In this document: in pieces, positions 36,024-44,846 of the stretch
Position numbering within the stretch: position 1 is the first letter of the stretch
Layout: each line of letters begins with the position of its first letter
Assembly: GCF_001606025.1 (NCBI RefSeq)
Contig: NZ_CP014945.1
Location: 1,488,001 to 1,552,000 of the forward strand
DNA from: Psychrobacter alimentarius
Lineage (GTDB): Bacteria; Pseudomonadota; Gammaproteobacteria; Pseudomonadales; Moraxellaceae
DNA: 64,000 nt
Reading direction: 5' to 3'
Notes under the pieces: model-generated
Databases searched by the model: none
Seen by the model: only the letters and a program-made list of their open reading frames with translations
Told to the model about the DNA's origin: nothing
Position numbers and translations under genes: made by a program

Positions 36024-36962
36024 ATGTTTAAGTATATTTTGCAGCGTTTGTTACAACTGGTGTTTGTCATTTGGTCAGTTGGTACGTTGACTTTTATTTT
36101 GACCCGTAGTTTACCCGGTGATATGGCTTACCGTATCGCGGCTAGTCGCTACGGTTATGATCAAACCGATGCCGCTGCTGCTGCGATTGTGCGTGCAGAG
36201 CTGGGTCTGGATCAGCCGTGGTGGCAAAGCTATACCGATTGGCTGCTTGATTTGGTGCAGCTCAATCTTGGGCACTCCTTGGTCAGTGGCGAGGCTATAT
36301 GGGCTGAGATCTCGCACCAGTTCGGGCATACGCTGGCACTGGCATTGGTTGCGCTGGTGCTATCGCTACTAATCGGACCGCCTTTGGGGCTGCTTGCCGC
36401 GCAAAAACCCAATGGCTTGTTTGATCGGTTTACCTTGGTAATCAGTACCATGCTGCGTTCTGTACCAGTATTTATCATTGGTATTGCGCTCATTACGTTA
36501 CTCGCGGTGCAGATAAAATGGCTACCAGCGGCAGGATATGGCACACCGCAACATTATATTCTGCCTGCGTTGACCTTAGCGATTGGACTGGCAGCGGTTT
36601 CTATCCGCGTCAGTCGTCACGCCATGGTACAAGTACAAACGTCTGAGTATTATGATTTTGCCAAGCTTAAGGGTTTGAGTAAATGGACGGCGTTTTGTCG
36701 TCATGGTCTGCGCAATGTGGCGATTCCGATTTTGGCCTATCACTCAGTGCAGCTGGTGTATTTGGTAGAAGGGGTGGTGATTGTGGAGAGTTTGTTTGCA
36801 TGGCCGGGCAGTGGTCATGCTTTGGTACACGCGATTGTCGCGCGTGATGTACCCATGATACAGGGCACAGCGCTGATCATGGGCGGTATGTTTGTGGTGC
36901 TCAACATGGTAGTGGATTTATTGAGCGGTCTGCTCGATCCACGCATTGACTTGGCACGCTAG
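36024..36962 (+). CDS. ABC transporter permease (NikB/DppB type)
   Basis: A 312-residue inner-membrane permease with six predicted helices. N-terminal MFKYILQRLLQLVFVIWSVGTLTFIL and the GDMAYRIAASRYG segment are typical of DppB/NikB, and the ATPase-contact loop reads EYYDFAKLKGLSKWTAFCRHGLRN (EAA-like, near residue 210). It follows the binding-protein gene by 52 bases and precedes its partner permease by 41. Confidence 0.88.
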   Translation: MFKYILQRLLQLVFVIWSVGTLTFILTRSLPGDMAYRIAASRYGYDQTDAAAAAIVRAELGLDQPWWQSYTDWLLDLVQLNLGHSLVSGEAIWAEISHQFGHTLALALVALVLSLLIGPPLGLLAAQKPNGLFDRFTLVISTMLRSVPVFIIGIALITLLAVQIKWLPAAGYGTPQHYILPALTLAIGLAAVSIRVSRHAMVQVQTSEYYDFAKLKGLSKWTAFCRHGLRNVAIPILAYHSVQLVYLVEGVVIVESLFAWPGSGHALVHAIVARDVPMIQGTALIMGGMFVVLNMVVDLLSGLLDPRIDLAR

Positions 36963-37003
36963 GTGTTATCACAAACTTACCTGACAAAAGGAATTTTTAT
37001 TTT

Positions 37004-37807
37004 ATGACTATTTTTAATCGATTCAATACCCTGTCATTGGGCCAAAAGTTTGGTGGTTTTTTATTGCTATTATTGTTGATCTTTGCGTTTTTGCAGCCAA
37101 TTTATTATCCCATAGATGCCAATATTCAAGATTTGAGCGGTATGCTGCAATCCTCAAGCGTCAGCCATTGGTTTGGCACGGATCATTTTGGACGCGACAT
37201 GCTGGCACGCGTGGCATCGGCTATTCGCTTGTCGTTTTCGCTCATTGTATTATCAGTAGGTTTTGCGTTGTTTTTCGGGTTATTACTTGGGGTGCTCAGT
37301 GGCTATTTTGGCGGCTGGATTGACTTTGTTTGCCGGTTTTTATGCGACATCGTAATGGCGCTACCGGGATTATTATTTGTATTGTTGTTCGCTGCTATCG
37401 CGCCCAATAGCTTTTGGTCCTTATATCTGGGTATCTCGCTAGTATTGTGGGTGGAGTTTTTTCGCATGGTGCGCGCCATGACGCAGACGATTGCCAGTAG
37501 TCGCGAGATTGAAGCGTCGCGCTTAATGGGGATGGATTTTTTCTACTGCTTTAAGCGTCATTTTTTACCCAAGCTATTGCCCGTTGTCGCCACACTTAGT
37601 GCGTTTGCTGCTGGTAATGCCGTGTTGGCACTTGCCACATTAGGCTTTATTAACGTTGGTTTGCGTCCGCCCACCGCTGAGCTTGGACTGATGATGACGG
37701 AGCTGTTTCCTTATTACTATCAAGCGCCCTTTGTGTTTTTGCAGCCTATTATTGCCGTCTTCGTTTTGGTCTTAAGCCTACAATTACTTTCAGGAAAAAC
37801 AAAATGA
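37004..37807 (+). CDS. ABC transporter permease (NikC/DppC type)
   Basis: A 267-residue partner permease with WFGTDHFGRDMLARVASAIRLS near residue 52, the defining motif of DppC/NikC, and the cytoplasmic contact loop SSREIEASRLMGMDFFYCFKRH near 165. Its stop overlaps the start of the ATPase gene by 4 bases (ATGA), showing coupled translation. Ribosome site AAAGGAA precedes ATG 37004. Confidence 0.88.
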   Translation: MTIFNRFNTLSLGQKFGGFLLLLLLIFAFLQPIYYPIDANIQDLSGMLQSSSVSHWFGTDHFGRDMLARVASAIRLSFSLIVLSVGFALFFGLLLGVLSGYFGGWIDFVCRFLCDIVMALPGLLFVLLFAAIAPNSFWSLYLGISLVLWVEFFRMVRAMTQTIASSREIEASRLMGMDFFYCFKRHFLPKLLPVVATLSAFAAGNAVLALATLGFINVGLRPPTAELGLMMTELFPYYYQAPFVFLQPIIAVFVLVLSLQLLSGKTK

Positions 37808-39255
37808 TAGAACCATCATCAATACAAGACGCATCAACAAAAAAAGTCTTGGTAAAAACCAATAACGTAGCGGTGTTTACCAAATCAGGTCTGAGTTTGG
37901 TTGAGCCGATCAGTTTGACGTTGCATCAGGGTCAAAACGTCACGATCTTGGGCGAGACAGGATCGGGGAAAAGCTTGTTGGCACAGGCTATTATGGGCGC
38001 GCTACCCAATGAATTAATGGTTCAAGGTGATGTTTTGATCGAAGAACAATTGCTGAGCAAGTCGCAGTTACGCGAATATTGGGGACGCCGCATGGCGATG
38101 CTGCCACAAGAGCCAAGCCGCTCACTCAATCCCACCATGACCGTGCTCGATCAAGTGTGGGAAAGCCTGTATTTTGTGGCGAAAAAAGACAATACGCATA
38201 GCAAACAATCGGCAAAAGAAAAAATCGAGCATTTGGGATTAACAGCATCTGCGGATTATTACCCACATGAGCTATCAGGCGGTATGGCTCAGCGCGCCTC
38301 TTTTGCAATTGCCACCTCGGGTGGTGCCTATATCGTCATCGCCGATGAACCTACTAAAGGCTTGGATGAAGCCAATAAACAAGCAGTCATCATGCTACTG
38401 AAAAATGTCGCTAAAGATGGAGGAACATTATTAACGATTACTCATGACATTGATGTGGCAAGATCCTTAAGTCATGGTGCCAATGATCGTATGATGGTCA
38501 TGAAAAAAGGAAAATTGCTGGAGCAAGGCAGTGGCGAGCAAGTGCTCAATCATCCAATATCCGACTACGCCAAACAGCTAATCGCCGCCGCGCCGCATAA
38601 CTGGGATCGCAAAGACAAGACGACCGCTCTAGATCAGCCCTTGCTGAGTGTCCAAGACTTGAGTTTGACTCGTGGTAAGCGCGTTTTATTTGAAGGGCTA
38701 AATTTTAGTCTGAAACAATCTGAGATGTTAGGTATCATTGGTGGCAGCGGCATTGGTAAAAGCTCACTAGGGGATGCGCTCTGCGGCCTGCTTAAACCAG
38801 CTAGCGGTTCAATCTCATGGCAACATAAACCCAAGCGCCATCAAGTACTCAAGCTGTATCAAGATCCACCTGCTGCTTTTGCCTCACATGTACCACTGAA
38901 AATCTTGCTTAATGATGTCATCAAAAAGCACCGGTTAGATGCCAGCCGCGTGCCTGAGTTATTAGAAAAGTTAAAACTGGATAAACGGATTCTTGAACGT
39001 AACGCGCTCAATGTCTCAGGTGGAGAGTTGCAAAGGGTAGCTATTTTGCGCGCACTACTTTTCAACCCTGTCTTGCTATTTGCTGATGAGGTCACCTCTA
39101 GACTCGATCCCATTACTCAAAAAGAAACGCTTGATCTGCTGGTGGCACAGTGTCAAGCGCAGCATTGTACGCTGGTGATGGTCAGTCACGATCATCACAT
39201 CATGCGCCATTACTGCCATCAAGTGATCGATTTGGAGGATTTTGCCAAGTCGTAA
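37804..39255 (+). CDS. Fused double ABC ATPase (NikDE/DppDF-like)
   Basis: A single 483-residue polypeptide carries two complete ATPase domains. Domain 1 has Walker A GETGSGKS (about residue 51), signature LSGGMAQR and Walker B YIVIADEP. Domain 2 has Walker A GGSGIGKS (about 316), signature VSGGELQR and LLFADEVTS. In nik and dpp operons these are usually two genes, so this is a natural fusion. It energises the two upstream permeases. The last gene of the operon, followed by a terminator. Confidence 0.88.
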   Translation: MIEPSSIQDASTKKVLVKTNNVAVFTKSGLSLVEPISLTLHQGQNVTILGETGSGKSLLAQAIMGALPNELMVQGDVLIEEQLLSKSQLREYWGRRMAMLPQEPSRSLNPTMTVLDQVWESLYFVAKKDNTHSKQSAKEKIEHLGLTASADYYPHELSGGMAQRASFAIATSGGAYIVIADEPTKGLDEANKQAVIMLLKNVAKDGGTLLTITHDIDVARSLSHGANDRMMVMKKGKLLEQGSGEQVLNHPISDYAKQLIAAAPHNWDRKDKTTALDQPLLSVQDLSLTRGKRVLFEGLNFSLKQSEMLGIIGGSGIGKSSLGDALCGLLKPASGSISWQHKPKRHQVLKLYQDPPAAFASHVPLKILLNDVIKKHRLDASRVPELLEKLKLDKRILERNALNVSGGELQRVAILRALLFNPVLLFADEVTSRLDPITQKETLDLLVAQCQAQHCTLVMVSHDHHIMRHYCHQVIDLEDFAKS

Positions 39256-39297
39256 TGGCGGTTAAAATAAAGAGATACCAGTAGAACAATCACACAA

Positions 39298-39339
39298 AAA
39301 AATAAGTCCAAAGAGCGCACGTTTTTTGGACTTATTTTT
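39298..39339. terminator. Intrinsic terminator after the ABC operon
   Basis: AATAAGTCCAAA pairs with TTTGGACTTATT around an 11-14 base loop, with a T run. It separates the operon from the convergent permease gene. Confidence 0.8.
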
Positions 39340-39380
39340 ATGCAGAATAGTGCCGTGCTGGTATAGATTGTCTTCGGCAC

Positions 39381-40718
39381 TTAGTTCAGAGAGTTGAGTT
39401 TACGCTGCCGAGACTGATAGCGGCTATAATAAAAAATCGCCAAACCAGGTATATATAGCAGCAGGGACAACAGTAGATTTTCAACGCCTGCTGCATAAAT
39501 CAGCCAGACACCATAGACACTTGCTCCAAGACCGATGGCCTTGATACTCCAGCGCTCTGACTGGGCAAACGAGACTTTGACCAAATACGCCCCTACCAAA
39601 AAATAAGGGATAAGAATCATAGAGGTGGAGATAATCACCAAGGTGTTATACCCTTCGCCCGTCCAAAAAATCATCAATAAGCAAAATTGAACGGTCAAAC
39701 TGGTGAGCATCAGTGAGGCAGTGGGTGTTCCTTGCTCGTTTTGCTTAGTAAAGATACGCGGAAACGCATTATACTTCGCTGCGGTAAATGGCACTTCAGC
39801 CGAGTAGAGAATCCAGCTCAAATAAGACGCCAGCACCGAGACAATGAGTCCAATACTAATGACCCATTTGCCCACACTGCCCGTCATCTGTGCCATAATG
39901 CCAGCCATCGAAGGATTGCTTAGAGCCGCCACATCCATGCGGCTCATTACCCCAAGCGAGAGCAAGGTGATAGCAATATACAACACTAAAGCAAAAATCA
40001 CGCCGATATAGGTGGCGCGACCGATATCAGAGCGCTTCTTTGCACGCTGTGATAAGACAATCGCACCTTCTATACCTGTAAACACCCAAAGGGTGATCAG
40101 CATCGTCCCTTTGACCTGCTCCATAAAAGGTACGTTCAAAGTCTCGCCTGCACGGTCAGCCGTGAAAGTTTGCACATCAAAAGCGTAGTAGGCAAACACA
40201 ATAAAGGCAATGAGTGGCAAGCTTTTGGCTAAGGTTGCCAGAAGGTTGATAAATGCCGCTTGCTTGACACCGCGCAATACCAAATAGTGTACCAGCCATA
40301 ATATGGCAGATTCACCTATAAGCGCCCATAGTGTATTGCCTTCACCGAACACAATACTATCGGGTGTATCTACAAAGCTACCCAATGCGGCAAAAGCCAC
40401 CACCAGATAACCCACCACGCCAATGGTAGCGCACAGCCAATAACCCCATGCTGAGAAGAAGCCGGCCAAATCACCAAACCCTGTTTTGGCATAGGTATAG
40501 ATGCCGCCGTCCAGCTCAGGCTTGAGACGTGATAAATGCAAAAAGCAGCCTGCGAGGAACAAAATACCCACGCCTGTGATGAGCCACGCAGTGATGATGG
40601 CATCCACACCGGCGACTTCCGCCATGTTTTGTGGCAAGCTAAAAATGCCTGCACCAACCATCGAGCTGAACACGATGGCAGTGAGCATGGTTAACCCAAT
40701 TTTTTGTCCGTTTTGCAT
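39381..40718 (-). CDS. APC-superfamily amino acid antiporter (ArcD/basic amino acid type)
   Basis: A 445-residue inner-membrane transporter with about 12-13 helices. The start KIGLTMLTAIVFSSMVGAGIFSLPQNMA and FLHLSRLKPELDGGIYTYAKTGFGDLAGFFSAWGYW are typical of the arginine/ornithine antiporter (APA) branch. It begins 10 bases after the homocysteine S-methyltransferase gene, so the two are co-transcribed. By operon logic it might carry S-methylmethionine or a related amino acid, although MmuP belongs to another APC branch. Arginine/ornithine exchange is the alternative. Confidence 0.8.
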   Translation of the reverse strand: MQNGQKIGLTMLTAIVFSSMVGAGIFSLPQNMAEVAGVDAIITAWLITGVGILFLAGCFLHLSRLKPELDGGIYTYAKTGFGDLAGFFSAWGYWLCATIGVVGYLVVAFAALGSFVDTPDSIVFGEGNTLWALIGESAILWLVHYLVLRGVKQAAFINLLATLAKSLPLIAFIVFAYYAFDVQTFTADRAGETLNVPFMEQVKGTMLITLWVFTGIEGAIVLSQRAKKRSDIGRATYIGVIFALVLYIAITLLSLGVMSRMDVAALSNPSMAGIMAQMTGSVGKWVISIGLIVSVLASYLSWILYSAEVPFTAAKYNAFPRIFTKQNEQGTPTASLMLTSLTVQFCLLMIFWTGEGYNTLVIISTSMILIPYFLVGAYLVKVSFAQSERWSIKAIGLGASVYGVWLIYAAGVENLLLSLLLYIPGLAIFYYSRYQSRQRKLNSLN

Positions 40719-40728
40719 GGTGCTATCT

Positions 40729-41655
40729 CTATTTTGTCGAAGTATCTGTAAAATGCTGACTTAATTCCTGAATATGCTCAGGACCAATACCGCAGCAGCC
40801 GCCAATCAGTGATGCGCCTTGGGTTTGCCATTTTTGTGCCCATGTCAGATAGGCGGGTGGCGTTAAGTCATCACGTACTTCATCTAGGCCATCGTTGGCA
40901 GTGGCGTCTTTTGGCTGCGGCGGGAAGGCATTGGCATAAGCACCAAGTTGGATCTGCGAAGCACCTTTGTCCTGCAAAATGCTTTGCGCCACATCAAGTG
41001 CTTGGTCGATTACTTCTGGCTGACAGCAGTTAAACAAGATCGCTTCTACATTGAGATCTGCTAGAGTGGCGACGGCTTCTTCTACCGTTTCGCCTGAGCG
41101 CAAGCGTGGTACATCAAGATGCTCACTGTCCTCCAGCGTAAATGACACCCAAAGTGGCTTATTGTTTGTATCTAACGTGGTGAGTAACTCTCGAATAGCC
41201 ACCGCTTCAGCAATCAAGCTTTGGGTTTCGGCCAGCCAAAAGTCTACATGAGGAGCCAGACCTTTGATAAGCGGGGTTGCGATATCTTCTACGTGCTCCG
41301 CATCAAACAAGTCGGCACGGTATGAGCCGAATAGTGGCGGGATAGAGCCAGCTACCTTAGTATCTGTGCCTTCAAGTTCGACTGCCGCACGCGCCATCTC
41401 GCCTGCTGAGGTGGCCAGATCCTGAGCTTGATTGACAAAACGTTCATCGCCAATATGAAACGGTACGAGCGCATAGCTATTGGTGGTGATGACTCCGGCG
41501 CCACTTTGGATAAATGCACGGTGTACATCACGGACGACGTCGGGTGCTTCTATCATAGCGAGCGCTGACCATTCTGGTTGACGGAATGGTGCACCGCGTT
41601 TTGCCAATTCTCGCCCCATACCGCCGTCAAGAATTGTGATTGAATTGGTTGACAT
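40729..41655 (-). CDS. mmuM: Homocysteine S-methyltransferase
   Basis: Predicted to transfer a methyl group from S-methylmethionine (or SAM) to homocysteine, giving methionine. The 308-residue barrel has the N-terminal ILDGGMGREL motif and the zinc-thiolate ligands in FNCCQPEVI (about residue 216) and IGGCCGIGP (about 287). It is the first gene of a two-gene operon with the amino acid permease. No SAM or cobalamin riboswitch was recognised upstream. Confidence 0.85.
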   Translation of the reverse strand: MSTNSITILDGGMGRELAKRGAPFRQPEWSALAMIEAPDVVRDVHRAFIQSGAGVITTNSYALVPFHIGDERFVNQAQDLATSAGEMARAAVELEGTDTKVAGSIPPLFGSYRADLFDAEHVEDIATPLIKGLAPHVDFWLAETQSLIAEAVAIRELLTTLDTNNKPLWVSFTLEDSEHLDVPRLRSGETVEEAVATLADLNVEAILFNCCQPEVIDQALDVAQSILQDKGASQIQLGAYANAFPPQPKDATANDGLDEVRDDLTPPAYLTWAQKWQTQGASLIGGCCGIGPEHIQELSQHFTDTSTK

Positions 41656-42068
41656 AATAAGTCCTTATTTGTTGTAAATAGAAGTCTCTGCTAAGGCTCT
41701 ATTTTGAGAAGTAGAATTATTTCAGGGGCGAAATACTAGGCGTAATAAAGAAGATATGCAACCAAAAGTTTGGCAACATTGAAAACTTATCACCTTTACT
41801 GTTTGATTGTTTTGACAGTGATTTATCTTTTACCATCTCTCTCGGATTTTTCATGATAGTTTTATAGATTACAAATGGTTAGTAGATGATTCAACACAGC
41901 CATGTAACAGCAGATAGTGACTGATATTAGTAGTAGGGCCAAGCGTCTTTATTAGCGTTACTTTTGACCAGCAACGGCGTATAGTTGTAGAGTTAACAGC
42001 CCAACTTTCATCTGGGCATTACGTTATCGATCAACCCTCGTTGTGTACACTCATCAAAGGAGTATGAT
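41656..42068. other. Intergenic region between divergent mmuM and butanediol dehydrogenase genes
   Basis: About 410 bases holding two divergent promoters by position. TTGACA-like and other partial promoter words occur, but no convincing operator, riboswitch or small gene was recognised. Confidence 0.4.
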
Positions 42069-43133
42069 ATGAAAGCGGCACGTTTTTATGACAAAGGTGA
42101 CATCCGTATCGAAGATATCCCAGAACCTACCGTTGAGCCGGGTACTGTGGGTATCGACGTGGCATGGTGCGGTATTTGCGGCACGGATTTGCATGAGTTT
42201 ATGGAAGGCCCTATCTTTATTCCGCCGTGTGGTCATCCGCATCCTATCTCGGGAGAGTCTGCGCCCATCACAATGGGGCACGAGTTCTCAGGAGTAGTAT
42301 ATGAAGTCGGTGAAGGCGTTGATGATATTGAAGTTGGGCAACATGTGGTAGTTGAGCCATATATCATTGCTGATGATGTTTCTACCGCCGAAGGAGAGAA
42401 CTATCATTTATCAAAAAACATGAATTTTATTGGTTTGGGTGGACGCGGCGGCGGCTTATCTGAAAAAATCGCGGTCAAACGTCGCTGGGTACATCCTATC
42501 TCAAATGATATTCCCTTGGACCAAGCAGCTCTTATTGAGCCATTATCTGTCGGCTATCATGCCTTTGTCCGTAGTGGTGCGCAGGCGGGTGATGTGGCAC
42601 TGGTCGGCGGCGGTGGCCCCATTGGTCTGTTACTGGCTTCGGTATTAAAAGCCAAAGGTTTGACCGTCATCTTGACTGAGCTGAGCGCCAAGCGTAAAGA
42701 CAAAGCCCGCGAAAGTGGGGTTGCCGATTATATCTTAGACCCTACCGAAGTCGATTTAAAAGAAGAGGTGATGAAAATCACGGACAATCGCGGCGCGGAC
42801 GTGGCGTTTGAATGTACCAGTGTCAACGCGGTGCTCGACTCATTGGTTGAGCTGACCAAACCTGCTGGCGTGGTAGTGATTGTCTCTATTTGGAGTCATC
42901 CAGCCTCCATCAACGTCCATAGCGTAGTGATGAAAGAGCTAGATATTCGCGGCACCATCGGCTATGTGAACAACCATAAAGACACCATCAAGCTGGTCGA
43001 AGATGGTTTGGTTGATCTTGAGCCATTTATTACTCAGCGCATCAAGTTGGATGATTTGATTTCAGAAGGCTTTGAAACGCTGATTCACAACAATGAGTCT
43101 GCGGTAAAAATCATCGTGAATCCAAATCTATAA
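42069..43133 (+). CDS. 2,3-butanediol dehydrogenase, zinc-dependent (BdhA-like)
   Basis: Medium-chain dehydrogenase of 354 residues predicted to interconvert 2,3-butanediol and acetoin with NAD. Catalytic zinc ligands are in CGICGTDLHEF (Cys near residue 37) and MGHEFSG (His near 75), and the cofactor site is ALVGGGGPIGLLLASV near 178. The segment EGENYHLSKNMNFIGLGGRGGG lacks the four structural-zinc cysteines, as in Bacillus BdhA. Ribosome site AAAGGAG precedes the ATG. Flanked by a terminator, so monocistronic. Confidence 0.83.
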   Translation: MKAARFYDKGDIRIEDIPEPTVEPGTVGIDVAWCGICGTDLHEFMEGPIFIPPCGHPHPISGESAPITMGHEFSGVVYEVGEGVDDIEVGQHVVVEPYIIADDVSTAEGENYHLSKNMNFIGLGGRGGGLSEKIAVKRRWVHPISNDIPLDQAALIEPLSVGYHAFVRSGAQAGDVALVGGGGPIGLLLASVLKAKGLTVILTELSAKRKDKARESGVADYILDPTEVDLKEEVMKITDNRGADVAFECTSVNAVLDSLVELTKPAGVVVIVSIWSHPASINVHSVVMKELDIRGTIGYVNNHKDTIKLVEDGLVDLEPFITQRIKLDDLISEGFETLIHNNESAVKIIVNPNL

Positions 43134-43186
43134 GCGATATATTTGTTCAAAACTGGTTTAGTAGATTAGAATCAGGGAAGAAAACC

Positions 43187-43220
43187 AAAAAGCGCCATCT
43201 ATTCGGATGGCGCTTTTTTT
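43187..43220 (+). terminator. Intrinsic terminator after the butanediol dehydrogenase gene
   Basis: AAAAAGCGCCATC pairs with GATGGCGCTTTTT around TATTCG, then a T run. Confidence 0.9.
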
Positions 43221-43496
43221 GTGGTGTTTTTACTGAATGTGACAGGATTACTTAGTAGGAAATTATTGAGCATACTATACGCTTTAATATCGCGCAGTCG
43301 ACTGATACGCGCATCTTTGATGTATTGGCTCAAGTGCTTGCTGTGTTGAGATTAAATGAGCCAAAATATTATGATGCTTAGTACCTATACTTAGTGCCTA
43401 TGGTTAAATCTGTTAATTGCTATATGTAGATATCGGTTGTGATCATTTTTAATAAAATCATTAGATGATAAGCTTTAATCATCTCAGTCTCCACCA
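43221..43496. other. Intergenic region between butanediol dehydrogenase terminator and PAP2 gene
   Basis: The whole gap from 43134 is 363 bases. Apart from the terminator nothing was recognised; no ORF with family resemblance and no repeat. Confidence 0.4.
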
Positions 43497-44492
43497 CTAC
43501 CCAAGCAGCGGAAACTGATACATATTGGCATAAATAAACGTAGCGATAAGGACTGCGATAACACTGAACCACACCATATATCGCTGAGACGCTGACCATA
43601 TGATGCGCCAGTTGATTTTACCTCGGGCGGTCAGCCACTCTGTCATACTAATGGCAATCGTCAGCCATAATATACCCACCAAAAATCCACCCATGATATC
43701 GCTGAGATAATGCTCATTTAATACAATTCGGCTCAGTCCAATAAGCAAACACAATAAAATAGTGAGCGATAATATTCGCACTTGGCGGACGAAGTGAGTG
43801 CTAAAGCGAATCGCCATATAAGCCAAAAACCCATACAGCGCAATACTGATGGTCGCATGACCGCTGGGAAAAGAGTAAGTATGTTCCATCAGCAAAATAT
43901 CGATCGGTCGCGACCGCTGAAAAGCCATCTTGCTCAAAAACGTAAAAGTGGTACTGCCGATGGTTGAGATTAGCAGACCGACCAAAATATAAGGCTGGCG
44001 TATCGCCGTGCAGAGGATTGCGGTCAGTAGGATGATTAAGCAAGTGATTGGCGTAGAGCCTAAGCTCGTGACAAAAATAAATGCAGGCACGATGCTTGAG
44101 TCTTGTAGCACGCTCATATGCTGCGACACAAACAGATCGGTGGTCACAATAGAGTCCGCCTCCACGATATCTTCGACCAAGCCTGCAAACAGCGCCAAAA
44201 TATATATATTTAAAAGTGTCAAAACGGTGAGTATCAAGCCCGAAAAGTGACCACGGGAAAAGCGCTGTGCGATAAATCCAAACGTTGCTGGATATTTGTC
44301 CTGTAGACGTACCATCAATGGCAGGCGCACGATATGTCTGCGCAACCAAAGCTCACTGCGCGATATGAATCCTAATAGGCGCTTACCATAGCGAATCATG
44401 AGATGCTGTATCAGCCATAACAATGCCATCGTTAAAATAAGCACAATACCCAAGCTGATTAGCTGAGGGTATTGTTCAATAAGAGCAATCAT
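43497..44492 (-). CDS. PAP2-family membrane phosphatase
   Basis: A 331-residue inner-membrane phosphatase with about six helices. The three PAP2 catalytic motifs are KMAFQRSRP (about residue 194), SFPSGHA (about 213) and SRIVLNEHYLSDIMGG (about 268). Likely substrates are undecaprenyl pyrophosphate, phosphatidate or similar lipid phosphates; the N-terminal hydrophobic extension resembles bacterial YbfB/DedA-linked PAP2 proteins, but no DedA domain is visible. Monocistronic by context. Confidence 0.85.
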   Translation of the reverse strand: MIALIEQYPQLISLGIVLILTMALLWLIQHLMIRYGKRLLGFISRSELWLRRHIVRLPLMVRLQDKYPATFGFIAQRFSRGHFSGLILTVLTLLNIYILALFAGLVEDIVEADSIVTTDLFVSQHMSVLQDSSIVPAFIFVTSLGSTPITCLIILLTAILCTAIRQPYILVGLLISTIGSTTFTFLSKMAFQRSRPIDILLMEHTYSFPSGHATISIALYGFLAYMAIRFSTHFVRQVRILSLTILLCLLIGLSRIVLNEHYLSDIMGGFLVGILWLTIAISMTEWLTARGKINWRIIWSASQRYMVWFSVIAVLIATFIYANMYQFPLLG

Positions 44493-44846
44493 GGATAGCC
44501 TATTCCTTTATTGGGGCTGATAGAGCACTAAATCATGTGCTTATCATTGTGCTTATTATGACGGTTGAATGCGGTGATCGACGCTCAAGGCACATTCCTA
44601 GCACCCAGTCCAAATTATCGGCTGATACTGTAGCAAACCATATACGCATTGCTGTCTGATTTTCTTTACAGTATGTCGTTATTTGAAAGTTTGAGGCCAT
44701 TCATTACTATTTTTGCATTAGCGCTAAGCAGATACTTGTTTAAAAATATAAATTGCAAAAAATAGAGTGATAAATGAGTGTCAAAGCTGCTACCTTTAAC
44801 TCTCATTTTCCTTTTGTTATTCATAGAGAGTGTCGGTAAATATCCA
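44493..44846. other. Intergenic region between divergent PAP2 and beta-lactamase genes
   Basis: About 350 bases, AT-rich, with no recognised operator or small gene. No ampR-like regulator is adjacent, so inducible control of the beta-lactamase by a neighbouring AmpR is not supported here. Confidence 0.4.

Noticed and set aside
41656..42068. A SAM or cobalamin riboswitch before the homocysteine methyltransferase
   Set aside because: None of the conserved blocks of the known SAM or cobalamin classes was found on the minus strand.
42069..43133. Loss of the structural zinc cysteines in butanediol dehydrogenase as a novelty
   Set aside because: Bacillus-type BdhA also lacks them in this segment, so this is normal for the subfamily.
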